DNA of 64,000 bases from Scandinavium hiltneri (GTDB taxonomy: Bacteria > Pseudomonadota > Gammaproteobacteria > Enterobacterales > Enterobacteriaceae), in contig NZ_JALIGE010000072.1 of NCBI RefSeq assembly GCF_024764835.1, forward strand, positions 186,001-250,000, given 5' to 3'. Under the pieces are notes generated by a model that saw only the letters and a program-made list of their open reading frames with translations, ran no database searches and was not told the origin of the DNA. The position numbers were made by a program, and so were the translations under genes. Shown piece after piece: positions 1 to 8,399 of the stretch. The first letter of the stretch is position 1. Every line of letters begins with the position of its first letter.

Positions 1-2075
1 GCAGCGCGCCTGTTCCGGTTTGGCTGTTCGATGCGGACAACTTCGAATTTTGGCGAGACCCACAGGGAAATTATCAGGGTTATTACCCGGCACTCATTCA
101 GGAAATAAATAAACGCTACGGCTATCACCTCGAACTCAAGCCGGTTAACGGCGAGGAGATTAGCCGCCGTTTCAGCACCAACAGCGCGGGTTTGTACGCA
201 GGCGTGGTGCGCACCGAGGAGCGGTCTCGCACTAAAATCCTTTCCGCGCGTCTGTTTGATAACGAAGTCCTCGCCGCCAGCCTCAGCCGCAGCGCCGCGG
301 TACCGGAAGATCTCAATGATACGCGCGTCATTTTTCGCCGCGACGATGCCACTCAAAAACAGGTGCTGCAGCATTATCCCTGGCTCCGATTTCGCAAGCT
401 GATTCTGGTCGATAGCAGCACTGAAGCGTTCACTCTGCTGCGCGAACGCAAAGCCGATTTCTACATCAACGACGATTCAGAGATGGACGATACGCAGCAC
501 TATTACACGCTATCGCGCCCGTTCTCCGAGCTGCGTCTGCCCTGCGTGATGGGCTTCAGCCCTGAAATGCGCTTTATGCGCGATAACATTAATCAACTGA
601 TTGCCGAATGGCAGCATAACGGCAAGCTCAAGGCGCTGGAAAACCAGAGCAAACGTAATTATCTGGTCAGCCGCATTCAGGTAACGCCCGACGAAGCCGT
701 GTGGATGCGCGATAACACCTTAACGGTGTGGTTGCCGAAAAATGAGAACTTCGCCCCGCTGCTGTGGCAGGACCAGCGCGGCTATCACGGCACGGTGATG
801 GACATGATTAGCGATATGCGCGACCTGCTGCACATCAACGTTGAGGTGAAATATACCGATAACTACGTCGCGCGCCTGCGCCAGGATAAATGGCCGGTGC
901 GGATGGTGAATGTTGTCGAAAGCCGGGACGATTCGCCGACTGATGGGATGATTGGCCCGGCGCTTTCCTGGCATAACGCCTACTACAATCGCGTCGAGCA
1001 ACCGTTTTTGTGGGATGAGGCACAGGTCCGCTATAAGCGCGTCGGCATTCTTCGTGGCGCGTTTTCGGCGCTGTATCTGCATCAGCGGTTTGGCAACGAC
1101 ATTACCTTGCTGCCCGCGGCCTCGATTGAAGAACTCGTCAGCGCTATCGAGCAGCATAAAATTGATTTCATTCTTGGGGATTTAAGCTCTCTGGAAGGCT
1201 CGCTGCGCGGCAACGATCTGTTCCACGGCGTGCTGAAAGTCGCCGGACTGACGCGCTCGGATTACCAGATTGTCTCCTGGGTCGATAGCGCGCACCCGAT
1301 GTACCCGCTGTTAACGCAAATCCACCGTATCTCAAGCTATCGCACGCAGATGGAACGCCTGCCAGAAACGTCCTGGCTACCAGACTTTAGCAAAAACACC
1401 TTCAAAATCATCAGCGTGGTGTTGCTCATTACCGTGCTGTTCAGCCTGTGCCTGCTGTGGCTGATGCGGCGGCAGATGAAACAAAGCCAGGCGGTGAACC
1501 GCGGTATCGTCGAGGCGATGGAGAAAGTGAACCGCGCCCACGACGATGAAACCGGCAGCCATATCCGTCGCGTATCGGCCTATTGCACATTACTGGCCCG
1601 TGAAATCGGTCTGCCGCGCAAAACGGTGCAGGATATCGAACGATTCGCCTCGTTGCATGACGTGGGGAAAATTGCCGTTCCGGAGCGGATTTTACGTAAG
1701 CAAGGTCCGCTGACTGCGGAAGAGTTCAGCGAGATGAAACTGCATACGCTCAAAGGCTGGCGCATTATTCAGGGGCTGAGCCTTGGGCCAGTGGCGGAAA
1801 ACATCATTCATTACCATCATGAGAAATGGGACGGCAGCGGCTATCCGGATGGGCTGTGCGGGGACCAGATCCCCATTGAAGCGCGCATTCTGGCGCTGGC
1901 CGATGTCTATGATGCGCTGCGCCAGAAGCGCGTGTACAAACCGGGATATACCCATGAGCACGCCTGTTCACTGATATTTGCCGGGGCCGGACGTCACTTC
2001 GATCCGGAACTGATTAACCGCTTCCATCAACTGCACCCGAAGTTTAAGGTTATTTATGACAGCCAGGCCGACTGA
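1..2075 (+). CDS. Membrane c-di-GMP phosphodiesterase, HD-GYP type (5' truncated by window edge)
   Basis: The frame is open from the window edge (first full codon at 3) to TGA at 2073-2075, about 690 codons, so the true start lies upstream. The N-terminal two thirds look like two tandem periplasmic solute-binding domains of the SBP family 3 type; the second begins near position 720. One membrane helix lies near 1387-1467, followed by a cytoplasmic HD-GYP domain (about 1530-2040) that keeps the HD pair (HDVGK, near 1659) and the GYP motif (HHEKWDGSGYP, near 1818-1850). HD-GYP domains hydrolyse c-di-GMP, so the inferred role is ligand-controlled lowering of c-di-GMP, usually favouring motility. 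The ligand is unknown. All catalytic motifs I can check are intact. Confidence 0.9.
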   Translation, partial: SAPVPVWLFDADNFEFWRDPQGNYQGYYPALIQEINKRYGYHLELKPVNGEEISRRFSTNSAGLYAGVVRTEERSRTKILSARLFDNEVLAASLSRSAAVPEDLNDTRVIFRRDDATQKQVLQHYPWLRFRKLILVDSSTEAFTLLRERKADFYINDDSEMDDTQHYYTLSRPFSELRLPCVMGFSPEMRFMRDNINQLIAEWQHNGKLKALENQSKRNYLVSRIQVTPDEAVWMRDNTLTVWLPKNENFAPLLWQDQRGYHGTVMDMISDMRDLLHINVEVKYTDNYVARLRQDKWPVRMVNVVESRDDSPTDGMIGPALSWHNAYYNRVEQPFLWDEAQVRYKRVGILRGAFSALYLHQRFGNDITLLPAASIEELVSAIEQHKIDFILGDLSSLEGSLRGNDLFHGVLKVAGLTRSDYQIVSWVDSAHPMYPLLTQIHRISSYRTQMERLPETSWLPDFSKNTFKIISVVLLITVLFSLCLLWLMRRQMKQSQAVNRGIVEAMEKVNRAHDDETGSHIRRVSAYCTLLAREIGLPRKTVQDIERFASLHDVGKIAVPERILRKQGPLTAEEFSEMKLHTLKGWRIIQGLSLGPVAENIIHYHHEKWDGSGYPDGLCGDQIPIEARILALADVYDALRQKRVYKPGYTHEHACSLIFAGAGRHFDPELINRFHQLHPKFKVIYDSQAD

Positions 2076-2180
2076 CATCGGCGGTAGCGAAAACTGAGGG
2101 CGATTGTGTCGGCTATTCAGGGCATTGCCTTTACGCCTGCGCGCTAAGATGTCACGCAGGACTATTACGCAGAGTGAGCC

Positions 2181-2516
2181 ATGAACAAACTCATCCCTGT
2201 CGCTGCGGCGATAGCGCTTTCCGCCTGTACGGTGCACCGTCAGGCTAACGTCACCGATGTGGATGCCACCAGCGGCATCGTGCGTCTTACATACGGCCAG
2301 GCGCCATTGCAGTCAGCCACCACCGACGACTATGTCGCTAACGGCACCGCCACTAAACAGTGCCAACAGATGGGCTATGCTACGGCTTTTGCGTACGGTC
2401 AGCCGGTTACTACCTGCACCGTCACCAGCGGATCGCTATGCATGAATCAAAGCGTCACCATCCAATATCAGTGCCGCGGCATTGCTGTTACCCAAACCCC
2501 GTCGACAAATTATTGA
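2181..2516 (+). CDS. yecR: YecR-like lipoprotein
   Basis: A 111-residue lipoprotein with a short signal peptide ending in the lipobox LSAC (Cys16). The mature part is small, Cys-rich (four further Cys) and polar. Length, lipobox, neighbourhood (just upstream of ftnA on the same strand) and general look fit YecR, which in E. coli belongs to the FlhDC flagellar regulon. Its molecular role is not known. The name rests on family resemblance and gene order rather than a remembered full alignment, so the symbol is a probable call. A GTGAGCC stretch precedes the ATG, so the ribosome site is modest. Confidence 0.7.
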   Translation: MNKLIPVAAAIALSACTVHRQANVTDVDATSGIVRLTYGQAPLQSATTDDYVANGTATKQCQQMGYATAFAYGQPVTTCTVTSGSLCMNQSVTIQYQCRGIAVTQTPSTNY

Positions 2517-2525
2517 TAATTTATG

Positions 2526-2549
2526 CTGCCGGATAAATAACGCCGGCAG
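2526..2549 (+). terminator. Hairpin after the YecR-like gene
   Basis: A 7-bp GC-rich stem (CTGCCGG / CCGGCAG, 2526-2532 with 2543-2549) starts 10 nt after the stop codon. No clean U-run follows (TGAATTATAATTATT), so it may be a weak terminator or an mRNA-stabilising hairpin. Confidence 0.5.
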
Positions 2550-2613
2550 TGAATTATAATTATTCTCATTTCATTATTTAATAGCTGCAATGCGTTTTAT
2601 TCCCATTTGCATT

Positions 2614-2740
2614 TATACCCGTCATACTTCAAGCTGCATCTTTGTTGGCTGCGTCCGCTCACCCCAGTCACATAGCTATCTATGCTCCTGGGGACTCACG
2701 GACTTGCCGCCTCAATGCAACTCGAATTATTTTGGGTATA
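2614..2740. repeat. Palindromic MITE-like intergenic repeat, about 127 bp
   Basis: The ends are imperfect inverted repeats: TATACCCGTCATACTTCAAG at the left, and the complement of GCAACTCGAATTATTTTGGG plus TATA at the right. The interior is GC-richer and itself partly palindromic around CCCAGTCACATAGCTATCTA and GCTCCTGGGGACTCAC. I recognise this as a short palindromic repeat common between genes of enterobacteria (RSA/MITE-like class; exact class name not certain). It carries no transposase. A 63-codon ORF runs through it but looks fortuitous. Confidence 0.75.
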
Positions 2741-2835
2741 ACATTATTTATTTTTTATTTTACCTTTTGCAAATAAGTTAATTACAAATTATAGTTTCGG
2801 CGTATTTCCCCTGAGCCTAATATGACGGAGCACCC

Positions 2836-3333
2836 ATGCTAAAAACGGAAATGATCGACCAACTCAATGAGCAAATGAATCTGGAACTCTCCTCCTCTCT
2901 GCTGTATCAGCAGATGAGCGCATGGTGCAGCTATCATAGCTTTGAGGGTGCCGCCGCGTTTCTGCGCCGTCACGCCCAGGAAGAGATGACCCATATGCAG
3001 CGCCTGTTCGATTATTTGACTGACACCGGCAGCCTGCCGCGTATTAGCACCATCGACTCTCCGTTTGCCGAATATGCATCACTGGATGAACTGTTCCGTG
3101 TGACCTATGAACACGAGCAGCTGATCACGCGTAAAATTAACGAGCTGGCACATGCGGCAATGACCAATCAGGATTATCCAACCTTTAATTTCCTGCAGTG
3201 GTACGTGGCCGAGCAGCACGAAGAAGAGAAGCTGTTTAAATCCGTTCTCGATAAACTGTCTCTGGTCGGTAAAAGCGGTGAAGGCCTGTACTTCATTGAT
3301 AAAGAGCTGGCGACCCTCGACACACAAAATTAA
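2836..3333 (+). CDS. ftnA: Non-haem ferritin FtnA
   Basis: A 165-residue cytoplasmic iron-storage ferritin, the same length as E. coli FtnA and nearly identical along its length. It assembles as a 24-subunit shell that oxidises Fe(II) and stores Fe(III). Ferroxidase ligands are visible: Glu17 (MNLELSS), Glu50 and His53 of the QEEMTHMQ segment, and the EQHEEEKLF segment of the last long helix. The C-terminus ends in the typical GKSGEGLYFIDKEL stretch. GGAG seven bases upstream supports the ATG at 2836. In E. coli yecH follows and then tyrP; here fdnGHI takes that place. Confidence 0.97.
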   Translation: MLKTEMIDQLNEQMNLELSSSLLYQQMSAWCSYHSFEGAAAFLRRHAQEEMTHMQRLFDYLTDTGSLPRISTIDSPFAEYASLDELFRVTYEHEQLITRKINELAHAAMTNQDYPTFNFLQWYVAEQHEEEKLFKSVLDKLSLVGKSGEGLYFIDKELATLDTQN

Positions 3334-3342
3334 TGTTCTGCT

Positions 3343-3362
3343 GGCAGCGGGTCTCCGCTGCC
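3343..3362 (+). terminator. Hairpin after ftnA
   Basis: Perfect 8-bp stem GGCAGCGG / CCGCTGCC with a GTCT loop, ending 29 nt after the ftnA stop. The downstream CCTTCATTTATT is only partly U-rich. Confidence 0.6.
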
Positions 3363-3461
3363 CCTTCATTTATTGAGGTGGGATGATTACCCGCTACCTC
3401 TCCCTACCCCCCATTGCAACCGTCTACGCACCCTAAATAGTTAATGAATACCGTCCACCAT

Positions 3462-3542
3462 CACCCCTTAAGGGCTATACCCATAGCCATTCGTTAGCGA
3501 ATTGATTTCACTCAATATTACCCCTTTCTTAGCTGCTATTTT
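3462..3542 (+). promoter_or_regulatory. Probable fdn promoter region with NarL and FNR sites
   Basis: At 3462-3477 two heptamers, CACCCCT and (inverted) TAGCCCT, are spaced 2 bp apart in the 7-2-7 arrangement preferred by NarL. At 3502-3515 TTGAT-TTCA-CTCAA differs at one position from the FNR consensus TTGAT-N4-ATCAA. A TATTTT at 3537-3542 sits where a -10 is expected for a class II FNR promoter with the site centred near -41.5. This is the layout known for E. coli fdnG: anaerobic activation by FNR and nitrate activation by NarL. Seen by eye; transcription start not known. Confidence 0.7.
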
Positions 3543-3577
3543 CACCCTCGTTAATACGTCATAACAATGAGGTTACG

Positions 3578-6500
3578 ATGGAAGTCAGTCGCAGAAAATT
3601 TTTTAAAATCTGCGCCGGCGGAATGGCAGGTACGACGGCTGCGATGCTGGGCTTTGCCCCAACAGCTGCTCTTGCAGAGGTACGCAGCTACAAATTGCTG
3701 CGTGCCAAAGAGACCCGCAATACCTGTACTTACTGTTCCGTAGGCTGTGGATTGTTGATGTACAGCCTGGGTGACGGCGCGAAAAACGCCAAATCCAGCA
3801 TTTTCCATATTGAAGGAGACCCGGACCATCCGGTAAACCAAGGGGCACTTTGCCCGAAAGGCGCAGGCCTGCTGGACTATGTCCACAGTGAAAATCGTCT
3901 GCGTTACCCTGAATACCGCGCGCCAGGTTCCGATAAGTGGCAGCGCATCAGCTGGGATGACGCCTTCTCGCGCATTGCCCGCCTGATGAAAGAGGATCGT
4001 GACGCCAACTTCATTGAGAAGAACGCGCAGAACGTGACCGTAAACCGCTGGCTCTCCACCGGCATGCTGTGCGCTTCCGCGTCCAGTAACGAAAGCGGCA
4101 TGCTGACACAAAAGTTCGCCCGTTCACTGGGCATGTTAGCGGTAGATAACCAGGCGCGCGTCTGACACGGACCAACGGTAGCAAGTCTTGCTCCAACATT
4201 TGGTCGCGGTGCGATGACCAACCACTGGGTTGATATCAAAAATGCCAACGTGGTGATGGTGATGGGCGGTAACGCCGCTGAAGCCCACCCGGTCGGTTTC
4301 CGCTGGGCAATAGAAGCCAAAAACAACAATGACGCCACGCTGATTGTGGTCGATCCGCGCTTTACCCGCACCGCTTCAGTAGCGGATATCTATGCGCCGA
4401 TTCGTTCCGGTACCGACATTACTTTCCTGTCGGGCGTTATTCTGTACCTGATAAACCACGGTAAAATCAACGCAGAATACGTCAAAAGTTATACCAATGC
4501 CGCGCTACTGGTACGCGACGACTTCAGCTTTGATGATGGCCTGTTCAGCGGCTATGACGCAGAAAAACGTCAGTACGACAAAACGACCTGGAACTATCAG
4601 TTCGACGAAAACGGCTTTGCTAAACGTGACGATACGCTAACTCACCCGCGCTGCGTGTGGAATCTGCTCAAAGAGCATGTATCCCGCTATACACCGGACG
4701 TGGTTGAGCATATCTGCGGCACGCCACAGGAAGATTTCCTGAAGGTCTGCGAGGTGCTGGCCTCAACCAGCGCGGCCGATCGCACCACGACGTTCCTGTA
4801 TGCGCTTGGCTGGACTCAGCACTCCGTGGGTTCGCAGAATATTCGTACGATGGCCATGATCCAGCTGCTGCTGGGCAATATGGGGATGGCGGGTGGCGGC
4901 GTGAACGCCCTGCGCGGACACTCCAACATTCAGGGATTAACGGATTTAGGCCTGCTGTCCACCAGCCTGCCGGGCTATCTGACGCTGCCGAAAGACGCGC
5001 AGAACAGCCTGGAGAGCTATCTGGCCGCCAACACCCCAAAAGCGACTCAGCCTAATCAGGTCAACTATTGGGGCAACTACCCGAAATTCTTTGTCAGCCT
5101 GATGAAGACTTTCTGGGGTGACGCCGCGCGTGCAGACAATCAGTGGGGCTATGACTGGTTGCCAAAATGGGATCAGGCCTACGACGTGCTGAAGTATTTC
5201 GACATGATGGACAAAGGTGAAGTCAATGGCTACATCTGCCAGGGCTTTAACCCGGTCGCCTCGTTCCCGGACAAGAACAAAGTGGTCGCCTCTCTCAGCA
5301 AGCTGAAGTATCTGGTGGTGATTGATCCGCTGGTGACCGAAACGTCCAGCTTCTGGCAGAACCACGGCGAATCCAACGACGTCGATCCCGCAAAAATTCA
5401 GACTGAGGTATTCCGTCTGCCCTCCACCTGCTTCGCGGAAGAAGAGGGTTCTATCGTCAACTCCGGACGCTGGATGCAGTGGCACTGGAAAGGCGCTGAT
5501 GCGCCGGGGGAAGCCCGCAATGATGGCGAAATCCTGGCCGGGCTCTACCACAACCTGCGCACGCTTTACCGCGAACAGGGCGGCACAGCCAGCGAGCCAG
5601 TACTCAATATGACGTGGAACTACACGTTGCCGGACAGGCCGGAATCGGAAGAAGTGGCTAAAGAGAGCAACGGCTACGCGCTTGCCGATCTCTTTGATAC
5701 CGATGGCAAATTGCTGGTGAAAAAAGGCGAACTGCTGGATTCCTTTGCCCAACTGCGCGACGACGGTTCGACCTCTTCAGGTTGTTGGATCTGGAGCGGG
5801 AGCTGGACACGCCACGGTAATCAGATGGCTAACCGCGATAACAGCGATCCGTCCGGACTGGGTAACACCCTCGGCTGGGCCTGGGCATGGCCGCTCAACC
5901 GTCGCATCATCTACAACCGCGCCTCCGCTGACCCGCAAGGAAAACCGTGGGATGCGAAACGGATGTTGATCGAATGGAACGGCACAAAATGGGTTGGCAA
6001 CGATATCCCGGACTACAACACCGCCGCACCAGGCAGTGCCGTCGGGCCATTTATCATGCAACCGGAAGGGGTCGGTCGCCTGTTTGCACTCGACAAAATG
6101 GCTGAAGGTCCGTTCCCGGAACACTATGAACCGTTTGAAACGCCGCTCGGTACTAACCCGCTGCACCCGAACGTCATCTCTAACCCGGCCGCACGGCTGT
6201 TTGACGCCGACGCTAAACGCATGGGCGAGCGCAAAGCGTTCCCTTACGTGGGCACGACCTATCGCCTGACCGAGCATTTCCATACCTGGACCAAGCACGC
6301 ACGGCTTAACGCTATCATGCAGCCAGAACAGTTTGTGGAAATCAGTGAGAAGCTGGCCCAGAGCAAAGGCATTGCCAATGGCGATACGGTGAAAGTCAGC
6401 AGTAAGCGTGGCTTTATCCGTGCCAAAGCGGTGGTGACCCAACGTGTGCGGACTTTGCAGGCGGGCGGGCAGGAAGTGGAAACCGTCGGTATTCCGCTGC

Positions 6501-6625
6501 ACTGGGGCTTTGAGGGGACGGCGCGTAAAGGCTATCTCGCGAACACCCTGACGCCATCGGTGGGTGATGCCAACTCACAAACGCCAGAGTACAAGGCGTT
6601 TCTGGTCAACATTGAGAAGGCATAA
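3578..6625 (+). CDS. fdnG: Formate dehydrogenase-N, selenocysteine-containing alpha subunit
   Basis: A 1015-residue protein read through an in-frame TGA at 4163-4165 (codon 196, selenocysteine); the frames on both sides are the same and join the conserved ARV-U-HGPT context. It oxidises formate in the periplasm with a bis-MGD molybdenum centre and passes electrons to FdnH and FdnI, feeding nitrate respiration. A twin-arginine signal (SRRKFFK, residues 4-10) ends near ALA33. A [4Fe-4S] site is formed by Cys50, Cys53, Cys57 and Cys92. Length equals E. coli FdnG, and sequence choices in the C-terminal half favour FdnG over FdoG. A GAGG ribosome site lies 5 nt before the ATG. It heads fdnGHI. Expression needs SelB and tRNA-Sec, encoded elsewhere. 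Confidence 0.97.
4163..4205 (+). promoter_or_regulatory. SECIS element for selenocysteine insertion in fdnG
   Basis: The region begins with the UGA codon. A small hairpin, AGCAA / TTGCT (4180-4184 with 4188-4192) with loop GTC, sits about 15-20 nt after the UGA, matching the spacing of bacterial SECIS elements bound by SelB. CACGG-type bases just after UGA could extend the lower stem. Confidence 0.85.
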
Positions 6626-6636
6626 GGAGCGAACTC

Positions 6637-7521
6637 ATGTCCATGCAATCTCAGGATATTCTCAAGCGTTCGGCCACTAACGCCATGACGCCACCGCCTC
6701 AGGCGCGTGACTACAAGGAAGAAGTCGCCAAGTTAATCGATGTCTCCAGCTGTATTGGCTGCAAGGCTTGCCAGGTCGCGTGTTCAGAGTGGAACGATAT
6801 CCGCGATGACATCGGCCACTGCGTCGGGGTGTATGACAACCCTGCGGACCTGAGCGCCAAATCCTGGACGCTGATGCGCTTTAGCGAAACGACGCAGAAC
6901 GGCAAGCTGGAATGGCTTATCCGCAAGGATGGCTGTATGCACTGCGCGGATCCGGGCTGCCTGAAAGCCTGCCCTTCCGCCGGCGCCATCATTCAGTACG
7001 CCAACGGCATCGTCGATTTTCAGTCGGAACACTGTATTGGCTGCGGTTACTGCATCGCGGGTTGCCCGTTCAACATTCCACGTCTGAACAAAGAGGATAA
7101 CCGCGTCTACAAATGCACGCTGTGCGTGGATCGCGTCAGTGTGGGCCAGGAGCCCGCCTGCGTGAAAACCTGCCCGACTGGCGCCATTCACTTTGGCAGC
7201 AAAAAAGAGATGCTGGAAGTGGCTGACGAACGCGTCGCGAAGCTGAAAAAACGGGGGTATCCGCAGGCTGGCCTCTACAACCCGCAGGGCGTTGGCGGCA
7301 CGCACGTGATGTATGTGCTGCACCATGCGGACCAACCGGAGCTTTACCACAACCTGCCAAAAGATCCACACATTGATACCCCTATCAGTTTGTGGAAGGG
7401 GTTGCTCAAACCGCTGGCGGCAGCAGGCTTTATTGCGACCTTTGCCGGGCTGATTTTCCACTATGTGGGAATTGGACCCAACGAAGAGGTGGATGAAGAC
7501 GAGGAAGAGCATCATGACTAA
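6637..7521 (+). CDS. fdnH: Formate dehydrogenase-N, iron-sulfur beta subunit
   Basis: A 294-residue subunit, identical in length to E. coli FdnH, that carries electrons from the FdnG active site to the FdnI haem. Four ferredoxin-type cysteine clusters are visible in order: CIGCKACQVAC (about residues 39-49), CMHCADPGCLKAC, CIGCGYCIAGC and CTLCVDRVSVGQEPAC-VKTC. A single membrane helix near residues 253-275 (LKPLAAAGFIATFAGLIFHY) anchors it, followed by an acidic tail ending EEEHHD. It starts 11 nt after fdnG with an AAGGAG site and overlaps fdnI by 8 nt, so the three genes are one transcript and probably translationally coupled. Confidence 0.97.
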   Translation: MSMQSQDILKRSATNAMTPPPQARDYKEEVAKLIDVSSCIGCKACQVACSEWNDIRDDIGHCVGVYDNPADLSAKSWTLMRFSETTQNGKLEWLIRKDGCMHCADPGCLKACPSAGAIIQYANGIVDFQSEHCIGCGYCIAGCPFNIPRLNKEDNRVYKCTLCVDRVSVGQEPACVKTCPTGAIHFGSKKEMLEVADERVAKLKKRGYPQAGLYNPQGVGGTHVMYVLHHADQPELYHNLPKDPHIDTPISLWKGLLKPLAAAGFIATFAGLIFHYVGIGPNEEVDEDEEEHHD

Positions 7522-8170
7522 GAAGAGCAAGATGATTGTCAGGACGAAATTTATCGACCGCGCCTGTCACTGGACGGTGGTTATCTGCTTCTTCCTTGTG
7601 TCGCTCTCCGGCATCGCGTTGTTCTTCCCGACGCTGCAGTGGTTGACGGAAACCTTCGGTACGCCACAGATGGGACGTATTCTGCACCCGTTCTTTGGGG
7701 TGCTGATTTTCGTGGCGCTGATGTTTATGTTCGCGCGCTTTGTGAAGCACAACATTCCTGACAAACACGATATACCGTGGTTAAAAGGTATTGTTGAGGT
7801 GCTGAAAGGCAATGAGCATAAGGTCGCCAAAGTCGGCAAATATAACGCCGGGCAGAAGATGATGTTCTGGACCATTATGAGCATGATATTCGTGCTGATG
7901 ATTACCGGAGTGATTATCTGGCGGCCTTATTTCGCCGACTTCTTCCCGATAAAAGTCGTGCGCTATAGCCTGCTGATTCATGCCACCGTCGCCATTATTC
8001 TGATCCACGCCATCCTTATCCATATGTATATGGCGTTCTGGGTTAAGGGATCGATTAAAGGCATGGTGGTCGGCAAAGTCAGTCGCCGCTGGGCGCAGAA
8101 ACATCACCCTCGCTGGTATCAGGACGTCGAGGCTCAGGAAGCGAAGAAAGCAGGGACTGAAGGACGTTAA
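7514..8170 (+). CDS. fdnI: Formate dehydrogenase-N, cytochrome b556 gamma subunit
   Basis: A 218-residue four-helix membrane protein that binds two b haems and reduces menaquinone. The start at 7514 (MTKKSKMIVRTKF) matches E. coli FdnI; an upstream in-frame start lies inside fdnH and lacks homology. Haem-ligand histidines are visible near the N-terminus (RACHWTVV, about residue 19), in RILHPFFGV, and in the late helix (LIHATVAIILIHAILIHMYM). The C-terminal tail is basic and cytoplasmic. It overlaps the end of fdnH by 8 nt. Confidence 0.96.
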   Translation: MTKKSKMIVRTKFIDRACHWTVVICFFLVSLSGIALFFPTLQWLTETFGTPQMGRILHPFFGVLIFVALMFMFARFVKHNIPDKHDIPWLKGIVEVLKGNEHKVAKVGKYNAGQKMMFWTIMSMIFVLMITGVIIWRPYFADFFPIKVVRYSLLIHATVAIILIHAILIHMYMAFWVKGSIKGMVVGKVSRRWAQKHHPRWYQDVEAQEAKKAGTEGR

Positions 8171-8191
8171 GTCTCCTCATTCCCCCTCCTT

Positions 8192-8236
8192 CTGGCCGCT
8201 ACCGGTTATCTATTCCGCTAGCGGCCAGATTTTATT
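8192..8236 (+). terminator. fdnGHI terminator
   Basis: Perfect 10-bp stem CTGGCCGCTA / TAGCGGCCAG (8192-8201 with 8219-8228) with a 17-nt loop, followed by ATTTTATT, 21 nt after the fdnI stop. Confidence 0.85.
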
Positions 8237-8290
8237 AGGTCCCCTGTAAAATCCCGCCAGCCTCCTGAATGCCGTGGCCCTCGCCCTAAC

Positions 8291-8331
8291 CGTAAATTTA
8301 ACGTTACAACCACTGTAATTCAGATTTGACG
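8291..8331 (+). promoter_or_regulatory. Two TyrR boxes and probable -35 of tyrP
   Basis: The TyrR consensus is TGTAAA-N6-TTTACA. Box 1 (8291-8308) reads CGTAAATTTAACGTTACA and box 2 (8314-8331) reads TGTAATTCAGATTTGACG; their centres are 23 bp apart. The second ends in TTGACG, which can serve as the -35. A strong plus weak box pair overlapping the promoter is the known arrangement that lets TyrR activate tyrP with phenylalanine and repress it with tyrosine in E. coli. Read by eye; the -10 is not clear. Confidence 0.7.
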
Positions 8332-8399
8332 CGCTGCGGGTTTTCCCCTAACCTGCGCGGCATAATTAGCCATCTCTATCCTGAATAACAGAGGAAAGC

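Noticed and set aside
2590..2781. 63-codon ORF in the ftnA upstream region
   Set aside because: It runs through the palindromic repeat and reflects that sequence only.
3578..4165. Reading the TGA in fdnG as a premature stop or pseudogene
   Set aside because: Both sides are in one frame, the UGA stands at the known selenocysteine position, the context is conserved and a SECIS hairpin follows.
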